Assembly (NCBI GenBank): GCA_020912385.1
Contig: CP087212.1
Location: 1,364,001 to 1,428,000 of the forward strand
Source of the DNA: Neofusicoccum parvum
Lineage: Eukaryota; Ascomycota; Dothideomycetes; Botryosphaeriales; Botryosphaeriaceae
DNA length: 64,000 bases
Direction of reading: 5' to 3'
The position numbers were made by a program, and so were the translations under genes. Of this stretch, positions 54,547 through 64,000 are shown piece by piece (the stretch's first letter is position 1; every line of letters begins with the position of its first letter). The notes under the pieces were generated by a model. The model was given only the letters and a program-made list of their open reading frames with translations. It made no database searches and was not told where the DNA came from.

Positions 54547-57500
54547 ATGGATCATGGAGCGTGCAGTGTCATCTACCTGGACCGGCGGGCGCACCCCGAG
54601 CGTCTGCGGAGAGACAATGTGCTGGCGAGCCTGAACGCCCGGGATGCCCGTCAGGTCCAGGCCCAGTCGCCCGGCTATTTCAACTTCGGGAAGTCCACCA
54701 GCACCCACGAGGTCCTGTCCAACGTCGAGACCCTGCTGTCCATCTTCACCGAGAGTACGTGCTAGCCTCCCACCTGCGCCGCTCCACCCATGCTAACCGT
54801 GACCCAGTCGACGTGCATCGCTCCGGCTCCGCCGCGCTCGACCGCATCTGGCACCTCTACAACGCCTCGAGCTCCGACAATGCGCCCATAATAGTGCTTA
54901 TTGACTTGCCCTACGACGAGGAGCGTCGCATGAAGCGCCTGTCGCGCGAGCCCCGCACGCCCTCGCCCACGGCGACGCGCACTCCCGGCCAGGACCAGAC
55001 TGAGCCAGAAGACTTGTATGGCATGCATCTCCTAAGGCATATCTCTGCCGAGATCCAGGACCGGCGGTTACCCCGAATCGTCATCCCGATAATCCTATTA
55101 AGCGGCCTGGATTACGAAATCGCGCCCGACAGCTCCTCGCCCGGCCCCAACGGATCTCAGGCTCTCACGGACACCGTGCGCCTGACCCGCTATCTGGACG
55201 CTGGAGCTGTAGATGTGCTGGCCAGCCCGTTATCAAAAGACCACATTCATGGATTGGCCGTACATGCTTACCGGATAAATAAGGAAGTAATGCGAGAAAA
55301 GTCAAGCTTTCTGGCCCAATCAAAGGGCCGCAAAGTCTCATGGGTTGGTGTCAACGAAGCCAAGCCATTCTCGTACCTACGAGAAGCCATGGTCTCAAAT
55401 TTAATGGGCAACATCTGCTGCCCGGATACGGCGCGGGACGCGATAGATCCTTAGTAAGAAATGCAGATCTAGGGATGCACCTTCATTTGCTGACCAGACT
55501 CTTAGCGACATCGAGGTCAGTCCCGAACGACGGAAGCAGATCGCCGCAGCTGTTGGCACATGGGCGTTCTCGGCGCACGACTGGAACGATGACGAATTAT
55601 TATTCGGATCGCTGGTAATGATTAAGCATGCATTAAGCATGCCTGAAGTGGAGCGCTGGCGCATGGGCGAAGGTACGTTATAAGTTTCAGAAGTTATGCG
55701 GAGGTTGCTAATATATTTCAGACGAGCTGTTGATCTTCCTTCAAGCGAGCCGAAGCGCCTACAACGAATTCGTCCTCTACCACAACTTTCGCCACGTTGT
55801 GGACGTGCTCCAAGCTCTGTTCTATTTTCTTGTGCGGATCGGCGCATTACCCGCATATCCCCTGGACTCCTCTAGCACTCCAGTCGAACAACCTCCGATT
55901 GCCTCTCTCCTCAAGCCCTTCGACTCTTTGACCCTGCTCATTTCCGCCATAGGCCATGATGTTGGTCATCCGGGTGTCAACAACGCCTTTCTTGTGGCGC
56001 TCAACGCACCCCTGGCACAGTTGTACAACGACCGTTCTGTGCTTGAATCGTTCCACTGCGCCGCATACTCGCAGATCCTCCGCAGATACTGGCCCGGAGC
56101 CTTCGAAGATGTCGCCATGCGCAAGCTCATGATCAACTCAATTCTTGCGACCGACATGGGTCTCCACTTCAAGTATATGGCTGATCTGGGGAACCTGCAG
56201 GAGAAGCTGGCTCACAACAATGGTGGCATTGACGGATGGAGTCCGAAGGTCTTGGAAGAGTACAGGGATTTGATATGTGGCCTGCTCATCAAATGCGCAG
56301 ACATCAGTAATGTGGTATGTCCGCTCACGATTTCCTCATCCCTCTGAAGCAGCTCGTGCGAGATTTGGCGTATATCGCATGGCTGTTCTAATCACTAACA
56401 CGGTGATCGATAGGCGCGGAGATTCAAGACTGCGGTCCAATGGGCTGCTATTCTCACGGACGAGTTCAGCAATCAAGGTCAAATGGAGCAAGAGCTTTCA
56501 TTGCCAACATGCCTCTTTGGCGGCCCCCCTGTTCGGGATGACATCATCAAATTGGGCGAGTCCCAGATTGGCTTCATGAACATATTCGCCCGACCACTTT
56601 TTGAGTCTGTCGCGGACATTCTCCCCAACATGCGCTTTAGCGTAAACGAAATCATTGAGAACAAGGTCGTCTGGCAAAAGAAGATCGAGGAAGCAAAGGA
56701 GCGCCTCCTTCCGAAGCTAGATGGCGCGGTCGGCACATCGATTCTCGACCAAGCACGGAGTCCTTTGTCAACAAGCCGTGTGGACGTATCGGATCCCAAA
56801 CCACCGGCGCCCCAACGTACAGAATCCAACTCGAGCTCAGTCAAGGCCCCGAGGTCGACATTCCCGCCTCCCCCCTTGAACTTGTCAGACTCGTCCAGGC
56901 GCTCGTCTCCGGCGCTGAAGGCAGCACCGGAACCACGTCGGTCGTCGGTTGCTGCCCTACCAATCCCGCGCCATCTCATCGAGGGCCAAGGAAACAGAAA
57001 TCCGCACTCGCGTCGTGGCAGCGCCGATGCAAGCTTGACAACGATCCTGGTAACACAAAACCCGAGCAAACCCTCCGAAAAAGTAAAAAAGAAGGGCCTG
57101 CGCTTACGATCGCAGTCGCCCGGCAAGCGCCGCAACAGCCGTCAAGGACTCGGACTTTTCCGCCAGAAGCCTCAACCCTCGCCGAGATCAGATTCCCCTG
57201 TACGTCCACCTTCCTCGTCTGCTCCACCCGTACCTCCCCTACCACCGTCATCACATGACTCGGCGACACACAACTGGACACCCACAAGTTCATCTCAGAC
57301 TGATTTTGTGATCCAGCCCCGCGTTCCTGGAAGTCCTTATCAGCCATCGGCAAATGGTGCCATTCACTCGAACAAACATCTTCACCCTCCTCATTCCGGC
57401 GCACACAGCCCTGTCAGCCCCATTTCCGTGGATTCGGACTATGAAATCTCCCCACACATGGGACGTCCTCCACCAGTACCGCCGAAACCCACGACGTCTG

Positions 57501-57976
57501 ATGGTTTGCAACCAGAAGGCGAAGCACCTCCGCTGCCCCGGTGGAAAGCTGCTGGATCTGCATTCAGATCTCGACATTCTCGCAAGGGTTCTCTCACTCC
57601 TTCCTTGACCGGTTTCGAAGTTCAACCTCCCGAAACAAGCAGCAGTGCAGACAAGAGCGCTCATACAATGAGTGAGTCGCCAACGCTGCACACGCTGGAA
57701 GGTCTTGGTGAAGGTACAAGTGGTAGACCGAAGAGCAGGGGGGGAGTGTTTGGGAGATTCTGGCGTAGGAAGGTCAGAGGCGACAAGTCATCCTCGGGCG
57801 ATCTCAAGCAGGAGAAAGACATGCCGCCGCAGACTCAAGGCTTCCAGTACCCGCCGCCTCCGAAAACCCCTGTTAACTCGGGGGCTGCCGGGCCTCGTCG
57901 TGGGAGCATGCCTTTGCTCCCGGGCTCATTTCCTGATACGCCTCCTCACCGCCGTCATGAGCGGGGGGAGAGGTAG
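54547..57976 (+). CDS. PDE2: High-affinity 3',5'-cyclic-AMP phosphodiesterase
   Basis: Exons are 54547-54754, 54808-55453, 55506-55672, 55722-56314 and 56414-57976, giving 1,058 residues. The enzyme hydrolyses cAMP to AMP and lowers PKA activity. The class I PDE catalytic domain (about 290-600) has the metal-binding HD signature: YHNFRHVVDVLQALFYF (His about 361), ISAIGHDVGHPGVNNAFLV (His 419, Asp 420, His 423), LIKCADISNV with the third-ligand Asp, and LGESQIGFMNIFARPLF near the invariant Gln that orients the nucleotide. The N-terminal 280 residues contain a receiver-like region (IIVLIDLPYD, RIVIPIILLSGLDYE, DAGAVDVLASPL) reminiscent of a response-regulator fold. The last 430 residues are Pro/Ser-rich and disordered with PPPVPPKP-type stretches. 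All junctions keep frame. Confidence 0.92.
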
Positions 57977-60703
57977 ATTGGCGAGTGAAGAGACGGACAG
58001 GGCAAGAGGTGGGCAGGAGGAGACCAAAAGATAAATCGGCATTACTTCGCGTGGGAAACACCAAATCTTCTTCGAACCTGGTGGATGGGCCGCCATTCCC
58101 CGCCTTCAAAATCACTCTCACACCACGACGGTCGACGTTCCATTCCTCTCTCCCCGCACATCCAGGCGGGCGGCCACCCACTTCGTCCATTTCCTTGTTT
58201 TCGCGACATTTGACTGGAGTTGGAGCAACCTACCTAATACAGCACTACGAGAGGACGACTTCCGAGGTATGGAAGCGATACGAACCCACGAAAAGAAACG
58301 AAGACGTTCTACACAATCCATTAATCAGCAACGGATATGGATCGGCGCTGGGATTTCCCTTTTGCAACCCACCGGAGAAACTATCACACACAGACACATA
58401 CTAGCACCTCGACTGCGGCTTTTTTCCACTTTCGACCTCTCGTTTGTCCCGACTGGGACCGGCGCATACGTGGCGTTCCTTGGGGCGAATTTCTGTTTCG
58501 GTTGAAAACGGCGTCTGTTGCTTTTTTCCTTGGCGGAGCGGGCCGTGCCGATGGCGCAAAAACCGAACCCCTTATTCCTTCCCTTCCCTTTCCTCCGATC
58601 GCTTCCTGACAACGACGATGCCTGACACCGCCCTCGGTCTCGCCTCCGGCGCCTCGCCCGAATGCGAAGAGTCACCCTTTCCTTATCTCGCCCCGTTGTC
58701 TACGGACGGAAAGGATCACCTCGCACATTTCCCGATGGGCCAGGTGTCCAGACAATCGTCATCGCGGCCGAGGCTCTTCTCGCCTGTTGGGACTCGAAGC
58801 GGAACCACGTCTCACTTACCAGAGTGACACTCCTTTGATCGACTTTCCTTATTCCCGGTGAGGTTAGCACATTTCGGTTGCCATCGGGCGCCCAACCTGA
58901 CCCGCAGCGTCGTTTCCGTACCTACCCTTCTTCTTCATGAAACACACAGCGCTCTTTTTGAGCAGCGCTTAGGGAAAACCGGGTGGATATATGGGTATGA
59001 GCATGTTGTAGACTTTTTGCGGCCTTCTTCTACGCCTTTGTTTAATTTTCGGGGGGTTTGCTGCTGCTGCGGAAGCAACGGATGGCTGGTGTGACACTCG
59101 TGTGCTCCTGCCTGCTCCATTGCTCTCTGCCTTACCAAAGGCTTTGCTTTTGCGCGAAGACGAACCCGAGAGGGAAGGCTTACGTGCTTTTGCGGCCCTT
59201 GTTTTCTTACTTCTCTTTTACATCGCGCTCGAAAGTTTTTTCCCCCCATTTTTATTGCGGGCGTGGGCCGGAGCGGGCTTCATAGATACCATTGCGCGTA
59301 GGGTATATTTTTGTTCTCTTCTCCCCTCTGATGGCTGGTTGCCACGATTTTCGCTTTACTTGCTTTCCTTATCAGTCAACCCGTCTCGGAAAATGTGTAC
59401 GAGACAGATATGGATCTTCACAAGTATTTTCTTCGCCTTTTCCTCGTTTGCACTGCAAGCGCTGGAATAGGATGGGGGTGAGTAGGTTGATGGAGATGGT
59501 TTGGACAAAAAAGAAGAGAGATGGGATGGATATGCTGCTGCTGCTGCTGCACTGCTGACTGCTACTGCTTGATTTTGCTTGATCATTTTGCTTTGTCGTT
59601 TCTCCTAAGTTTTGTCTCGCGCTCTCTGCGTTCCTCTTAACACTGAATAAGGCTTTTTGCTGCCGTACGAGACAACCTCGCCACCTCCTACCACCACCAC
59701 CGTCCCTCCCCGGCGCCTCCCGCTCTGAGCCTTTTTTTTTTTTTTTTGCAGTTCTGTTTAACGGGTTGAACGAAAAACGCGTAGAACGCTTGTTAGTTGC
59801 CTTTTGTTTCGTTTCCTTCCTGTCCTTGTTTTTTAAGCGGTGGTGGATGGAGGAATCGTCTGTTTGTTTTGTGAGTGTGAGTGCAAGTGTGAGATGGGGT
59901 GAGCAGCACTTGGTACAGAAGAAAGCTTATTTTGTGTTACTTGTTTCTTTGCTGAAGGAGTGGAAAGAGAGAGAACAAAAAAAATGGAAAGAGGTTTTAT
60001 GCTTTTCCTCAATTAGCCTCTGATGATGTCGGCTTCGGCTCTTTCCTGGGGGCATGTGAGAGTGACTTGGATGGTTTCCTGGACAATGCTGCGTATGTGA
60101 CGATATGATGGGTTGTTAATGATTGGCTTTGCTGTACATGCTTGATGAAGGGTAGAGGCTTGCTGCGGCGAGACTTGGAATGACGTACATATCTCGTGGT
60201 ACCTGAATACGCTCTTGCATATACTATGATGAAGTCGTGGTAGTCGTGTGTCCTTTGGAAAGGTGTGTATATACACAGAGCCCTCTGCCTAGCATTATGT
60301 AATATAAACCATTGCTGGTGAAGTGAGATAAAATTTGAGGGGGTTGGAAACTCCGAGATCCTTCTTATTCATGATTGAGGCTCTCTAAACAGCGAAGTAA
60401 CATCACTGACGAGGTGTTTTGGAGGAAATGTCACGGTGCGAAGCTTGATCCTGAGAGTTGAATGTTTGGGAATGGTGAAATGGTTTAAATTACGTACGCA
60501 CACTGCTTCTTTCCTAATCACAGCAAGGAGATAGTTTGTCCGAGCAGTTCGCAAGATGCACGCTACCAGTCTACCACAGTTCCTCATCCAAACTTCAATT
60601 TTACTTCACTGCCTGGACCACACGGCTCCGCAAACCGTGGCTATTCAAAGATCATGAGACCTACCGTCTGACTTCGTTCCAGGCGTTTGCTCACCCTGCT
60701 TAC
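57977..60703. other. Intergenic region between convergent phosphodiesterase and amino-acid oxidase genes
   Basis: The stretch is 2.7 kb. A 69-residue open frame at 58618-58827 (MPDTALGLASGASPE...) has no recognised domain and is reported only as a possibility. From 58.9 to 60.0 kb the plus strand is T-rich, with a T16 run at 59732-59747 and short CTG repeats near 59539-59552. I see no convincing gene. Confidence 0.45.
59732..59747. repeat. T16 homopolymer
   Basis: Sixteen T followed by GCAG. It resembles a 3' splice site, but no coding frame follows. Confidence 0.85.
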
Positions 60704-62620
60704 TCAATATTTGTAGTTCTGGGGCCTGACCACATTGATGGGCGCTAGCGCGGCGGCATCCGGGGCGAGGGTGCCGTACGTCTTGAGGATGGCCGAGAGG
60801 TTGTTCATGGCGCACTGGAGCCCGCCGTCGACCCAGCCGCCGGTGAAGGAGATCGAGTCTCCATTGAGAAGCATGGGGGAGAGCGCCTGGGTGTTGAGCT
60901 TGGTGAAGTCGAAGAACATCTGAGCGGTCAAGTTGTCCTGGCCCGGATAACCGAGCACGAAAGCACCGTTTGTGTGAGGGTTTAGCTGCCAGTGCATGAG
61001 GTAATAGTCGTTGTCTGTGACGGGGATGAGGTTGTCCACCCAGTCGGGGTAGGCGGTGTTCCTCATTATGTCCGTGAGCTGCGCCTTGAGGTTGACGAAC
61101 AGCTTTTTGGGGTCGGTGTAGACCTGTATCTCGGTCGACAGGTCCTCCCAAGCGTATGTGACCAGTACCATGCCGTACTCAGGGTCACCGTAGTCGAGCG
61201 TGTACAGCTGCGGGAGCTTGGTGTCCGATAAGATGACGCGCGGAAACGACGGGTCTTTCCCCTCCCAGAACTTCTTAGTCCGGATGAACAGCTTAGACGA
61301 TGCCGTCATGTGCACATTGTTGATCGCGTCACGCAATTCTGACGTGAAGAACGGCTGGCTGGTCACGGACATTTCGACGTTCATCTCGTGCGTTGTAGTG
61401 CCGACAATCACAAAGCTATACGTGTTGGTCACCGCAGGCCCGTTGCTAGCCGTCTCTTCAACGTTGACCGTCATACCCTTGACCGCGCTTATCGGCTGAC
61501 CGGCCCTTTTGGAGTTTGATGGGCTCCCATTCAAGGACACAGGGTTGCCAACAGTGTTGTACTTGACCTTGAGCCCGAGATTGACGGCCTTCTCGAGAAT
61601 CTCCGCGGCAAGGTCCTGTATGCCAGCCGGAGTCGCATTTCCGGTGACGTGTTGCTTGGCGAAGATCTGTTGGTTGGTCTCAAGACCGTTGGGGATAAGG
61701 CGGAAAACAGTGGTGAATGCAATCGGGAACAAAGGGCCAAAGCCTCCGGACCCCAGGCCGAGCGCCCCAAAGCGCTGGAAGTCTTCGTCGGTCCAAACCT
61801 CACCTTTTGGAACATCCCATCGGTGCTTATCACCGAATATTTTCTGCAGACCCTCATAGAAGCTGTCGTTGGCAAACTCGTCCAAGTATGCCTGCCAGGC
61901 AGGGATGACATTGCGCCGCCCGGCACTTGTATCAGATTGTAGCCATTCTTGCAGCTTGTTGGACGACTCTAGCACTGTTTTGCCGTTCGCAGTGATGCCG
62001 TTTGCAATAAACTCGCCCCAGCCATTATACACCTTCTCGAAGCCCGGAGGGACCTTTGTGTCGTACCAGAGAGAGCCTTTGTTCTGATACGAGAGGATCG
62101 TCGGCTTGTGCCCCGGGTCCGGGAAATCTGGCAGGAACGTGAACCCGGTCTGCTCGGCGTAGTAGTACAATAGATCTTCGGAGGGCGGGAAGCGCATGGC
62201 ACCCATTTCGGCCACATCTCTGCCGTCCGGTGTGGCGATAGACTGCAGGCGGCCGCCCACTTTATCCGTAGCTTCGAGCAGCGTGACATCGGCTCCAGCC
62301 TTGGCGAGCTCAAAAGCCGCCACGACATTCGAGATCCCTCCGCCAATCAAGCAGACCTTGAAAGACTTGTCCAGAGTGCCCAGGGGCTTGTCTATTCCAC
62401 CGGCTTGCTTGTTCCATTCCGAATAGATCACTTCGGGAGTGTCGAGGTATCCTTGGGCCTGTGCCTGAATGGGGGTGTTGAGGTGCTCCTGAGGCAGGGC
62501 TTGGACGGCACCGCCTTGGAAAGGGTTGGTGGGAGCCGCTTCGCCGGGCCTGATGATAAGTTTTGGGATGCCACGCTGTGTCGTGTTGGCATACGTTCGA
62601 AGGTTCGGAATGAGCGGCAT
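60704..62620 (-). CDS. FAD-dependent L-amino-acid oxidase / tryptophan-monooxygenase-like
   Basis: Minus strand, intronless, 638 residues from MPLIPNLRTYANTTQRGIPK. The protein is a flavin amine oxidase: the dinucleotide-binding motif KVCLIGGGISNVVAAFELAK (Gly 93-95) is followed by LLEATDKVGGRLQS, which contacts FAD ribose and pyrophosphate. The last Gly of the usual GxGxxG is Asn here. EMGAMRFPPSEDLLYYY is typical of bacterial-type L-amino-acid oxidases and tryptophan 2-monooxygenase (IaaM), where the Arg binds substrate carboxylate. A C-terminal segment ISFTGGWVDGGLQCAMNNLS closes the FAD site. There is no signal peptide, so a cytosolic enzyme is likely. Substrate choice (Trp, Phe, Lys or others) cannot be read from sequence. 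The lack of introns over 1.9 kb contrasts with most neighbours. Confidence 0.85.
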   Translation of the reverse strand: MPLIPNLRTYANTTQRGIPKLIIRPGEAAPTNPFQGGAVQALPQEHLNTPIQAQAQGYLDTPEVIYSEWNKQAGGIDKPLGTLDKSFKVCLIGGGISNVVAAFELAKAGADVTLLEATDKVGGRLQSIATPDGRDVAEMGAMRFPPSEDLLYYYAEQTGFTFLPDFPDPGHKPTILSYQNKGSLWYDTKVPPGFEKVYNGWGEFIANGITANGKTVLESSNKLQEWLQSDTSAGRRNVIPAWQAYLDEFANDSFYEGLQKIFGDKHRWDVPKGEVWTDEDFQRFGALGLGSGGFGPLFPIAFTTVFRLIPNGLETNQQIFAKQHVTGNATPAGIQDLAAEILEKAVNLGLKVKYNTVGNPVSLNGSPSNSKRAGQPISAVKGMTVNVEETASNGPAVTNTYSFVIVGTTTHEMNVEMSVTSQPFFTSELRDAINNVHMTASSKLFIRTKKFWEGKDPSFPRVILSDTKLPQLYTLDYGDPEYGMVLVTYAWEDLSTEIQVYTDPKKLFVNLKAQLTDIMRNTAYPDWVDNLIPVTDNDYYLMHWQLNPHTNGAFVLGYPGQDNLTAQMFFDFTKLNTQALSPMLLNGDSISFTGGWVDGGLQCAMNNLSAILKTYGTLAPDAAALAPINVVRPQNYKY

Positions 62621-62726
62621 GGTTGGGAGGCAGCGTGAAGAGTCCGAAGAGCTGATAAGTCGAGCTGCTGGATAGGAAATCCAAATGGTAAAATTCCGTA
62701 TCTGGGGATATTAGATCAGCGTTGGG

Positions 62727-62734
62727 TTTATAAA
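62727..62734 (-). promoter_or_regulatory. TATA box (TTTATAAA) of the amino-acid oxidase gene
   Basis: The palindromic TTTATAAA lies about 107 bp upstream of the ATG at 62620, a good distance for a fungal TATA element. TATA-containing promoters are usually tightly regulated ones. Confidence 0.55.
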
Positions 62735-62750
62735 GGCGTCGGTGATCGCG

Positions 62751-62787
62751 TCGATGCATGCGTTGATCATGTTGATGCATGCATCGA
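62751..62787. promoter_or_regulatory. 11-bp inverted repeat upstream of the TATA box
   Basis: TCGATGCATGC (62751-62761) and GCATGCATCGA (62777-62787) are perfect inverted repeats with a 15-bp spacer. The centre lies about 35 bp upstream of the TATA box. It is a plausible site for a dimeric regulator such as a zinc-cluster protein, which is inference. Confidence 0.5.
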
Positions 62788-64000
62788 TGAATGATTTGAC
62801 GGTTGCGACGAGCTTGTTCTCATTTCCTTTCTCGTCTTTCTTCTTTAAGTTTTGCTCATTCCCTTATCACCCTGGGCGCAAGCTGTAGGTGCTGCCGTGA
62901 CTAAAGATTTTTATGTTTCAAGGATAGCAAATCCTCACTGCCCCCACCCCTACCAGACGGTGGCTTGACACTACCCCGCAAGGGGTTAAATCTTAGAGCT
63001 TGTGGGGAAAGCGGCTCGGACCGCATGCGTGGTGAGGCGCACCCGTACTCGTAGCTTATACTGGTTAATACTTTGTAGAGGAATGTTATTACCGGATGTG
63101 GGAGCGCGAGGGTGAATATCGGAATTATCAACGATTGCCTCGAGACTCACATGTTATCTGCTTCATTGCCATATTAGCACGCTCCCTTGTGGCTCCCCTG
63201 CACACACGCATCCATCAATGGGCGTCAGTAATTGCCGGCATTTTAAGGCCGTATCTATGTTTAACCTTAACGAAGCCCTGTGCGAGTTAATAGCATGGAG
63301 AAAGACTGGGCGCGCATAGGGTCAGCGCTAGAGGGGTAGCAGTATGGTAGGCAGCGAGGATTGATGGATTTCCATAATATGTCTGTTTCTAACATGATTA
63401 ACATCCGATGAACAAAAATTGGCGGTCCTACAGGACATCAGTGTTGTCTATTTTCACGAATTACATTTGTAGGAGGAAAGGTGGTGAGCACTACAAAATG
63501 ATTTTGTATTTCCATCTGACCTCGATAGCCTTGCCACATCTCCCCAATATCCTGCAGTTAATCGTAACTCCTATCAACACCCAAGCCAGCCAGCTCCTGA
63601 TCTGTGCCAGCCTTTTATCGCGTAACGAAAGACAAGGCCTGCGACGATCTATCACTGCGACCCATAGGAAGCGCGTCTTCATGCTTCGATAATAGAGGGA
63701 TCGTAAGGCCGGAGTATACTTTCATCCATGGTGGCGTGAAGAGCTCATCCCGACGCAGGGTATCATATATTCTCCTTTCCAAATGAGTTGCTCAACTCTC
63801 AACCTATACCCGAACGTCGAACTTCAAGAAAATGGGTTGGTGTAGTGATAAGGAAGAATGGGGACATGTAGGCAATTTTTCAGCCTGTGTCCATCAGCCC
63901 TATGCCTTCTCTTAAGTTGAGTTGGACTAGGCTAGAGCTTCGTTTTCCTGAGAATGAAACCATTTCGGTCGTCTTCCCCGAGAGAACGGTCGGCTGTCGA

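Larger units (their letters stand above)
62621..64000. other. Promoter of the amino-acid oxidase and gene-free window end
   Basis: The first 170 bp contain a TATA box and an inverted repeat, listed separately. Beyond about 62.9 kb there are only short open frames. A GC-rich patch at 62,935-63,050 includes ACCCCGCAAGGGGT, which can form a short hairpin with a GCAA loop. I see no gene up to 64000. Confidence 0.45.

Noticed and set aside
54012..55454. 480-codon open frame reaching into phosphodiesterase exon 2
   Set aside because: It reads through the first intron in a frame different from exon 1. Splicing from the ATG at 54547 gives the better N-terminus.
59732..59751. Polypyrimidine tract plus GCAG as a 3' splice site
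   Set aside because: No upstream donor and no coding frame after it.

Overview
The window is nuclear DNA of a filamentous ascomycete (Pezizomycotina; a Dothideomycete is my guess, but the sequence does not settle the class). The evidence is short spliceosomal introns (about 47-136 bp) with GTRNGT donors and CTAAC/CTGAC branch points, compact exons on both strands, and single-copy housekeeping genes with fungal architecture. There are no prokaryotic features, CRISPR arrays, rRNA genes, convincing tRNAs or intact transposons.

Layout. 0-11 kb: the 3' end of an FAD monooxygenase, a large secreted dibasic-site protein, a BTB-domain gene interrupted by one in-frame TGA, and a DCAF6/IQWD1-type WD40 protein. 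11.6-19 kb, minus strand: a paraoxonase-like esterase, the splicing factor CWC22, and TFIIIA. TFIIIA is head-to-head with RPB6 (19.3 kb, plus). 20.5-28.8 kb: S-formylglutathione hydrolase, a secreted SGNH esterase, a methionine-permease-like transporter and DPM2. 30.7-38.3 kb: M18 aspartyl aminopeptidase (minus), then CDH1 (the APC/C activator) and the PHO85 cyclin-dependent kinase in tandem, with an extra coding segment just 3' of PHO85. 41.2-43.1 kb: a cAMP-receptor-like GPCR (minus). 43.1-48.9 kb is gene-poor. 48.9-51.4 kb holds two tandem, diverged, intronless paralogues of a family I do not recognise. 54.5-58.0 kb: a cAMP phosphodiesterase. 60.7-62.6 kb: an intronless FAD L-amino-acid oxidase / tryptophan-monooxygenase-like gene. 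The last 1.4 kb shows no gene.

How the genes relate. Most are independent housekeeping functions. Possible functional links are TFIIIA with RPB6 (both serve RNA polymerase III, shared 275-bp promoter), CDH1 with PHO85 (cell-cycle control), and the GPCR with the phosphodiesterase (cAMP signalling), with the unknown paralogue pair lying between those two. The observations most worth following are the unknown pair, the DPM2 first exon consisting of only ATG followed by a GC-AG intron, the CaaX-like end of the DCAF6 protein, and the in-frame TGA in the BTB gene.

Exon joins are my own reading from splice signals, frame continuity and family conservation; no transcript data were available.
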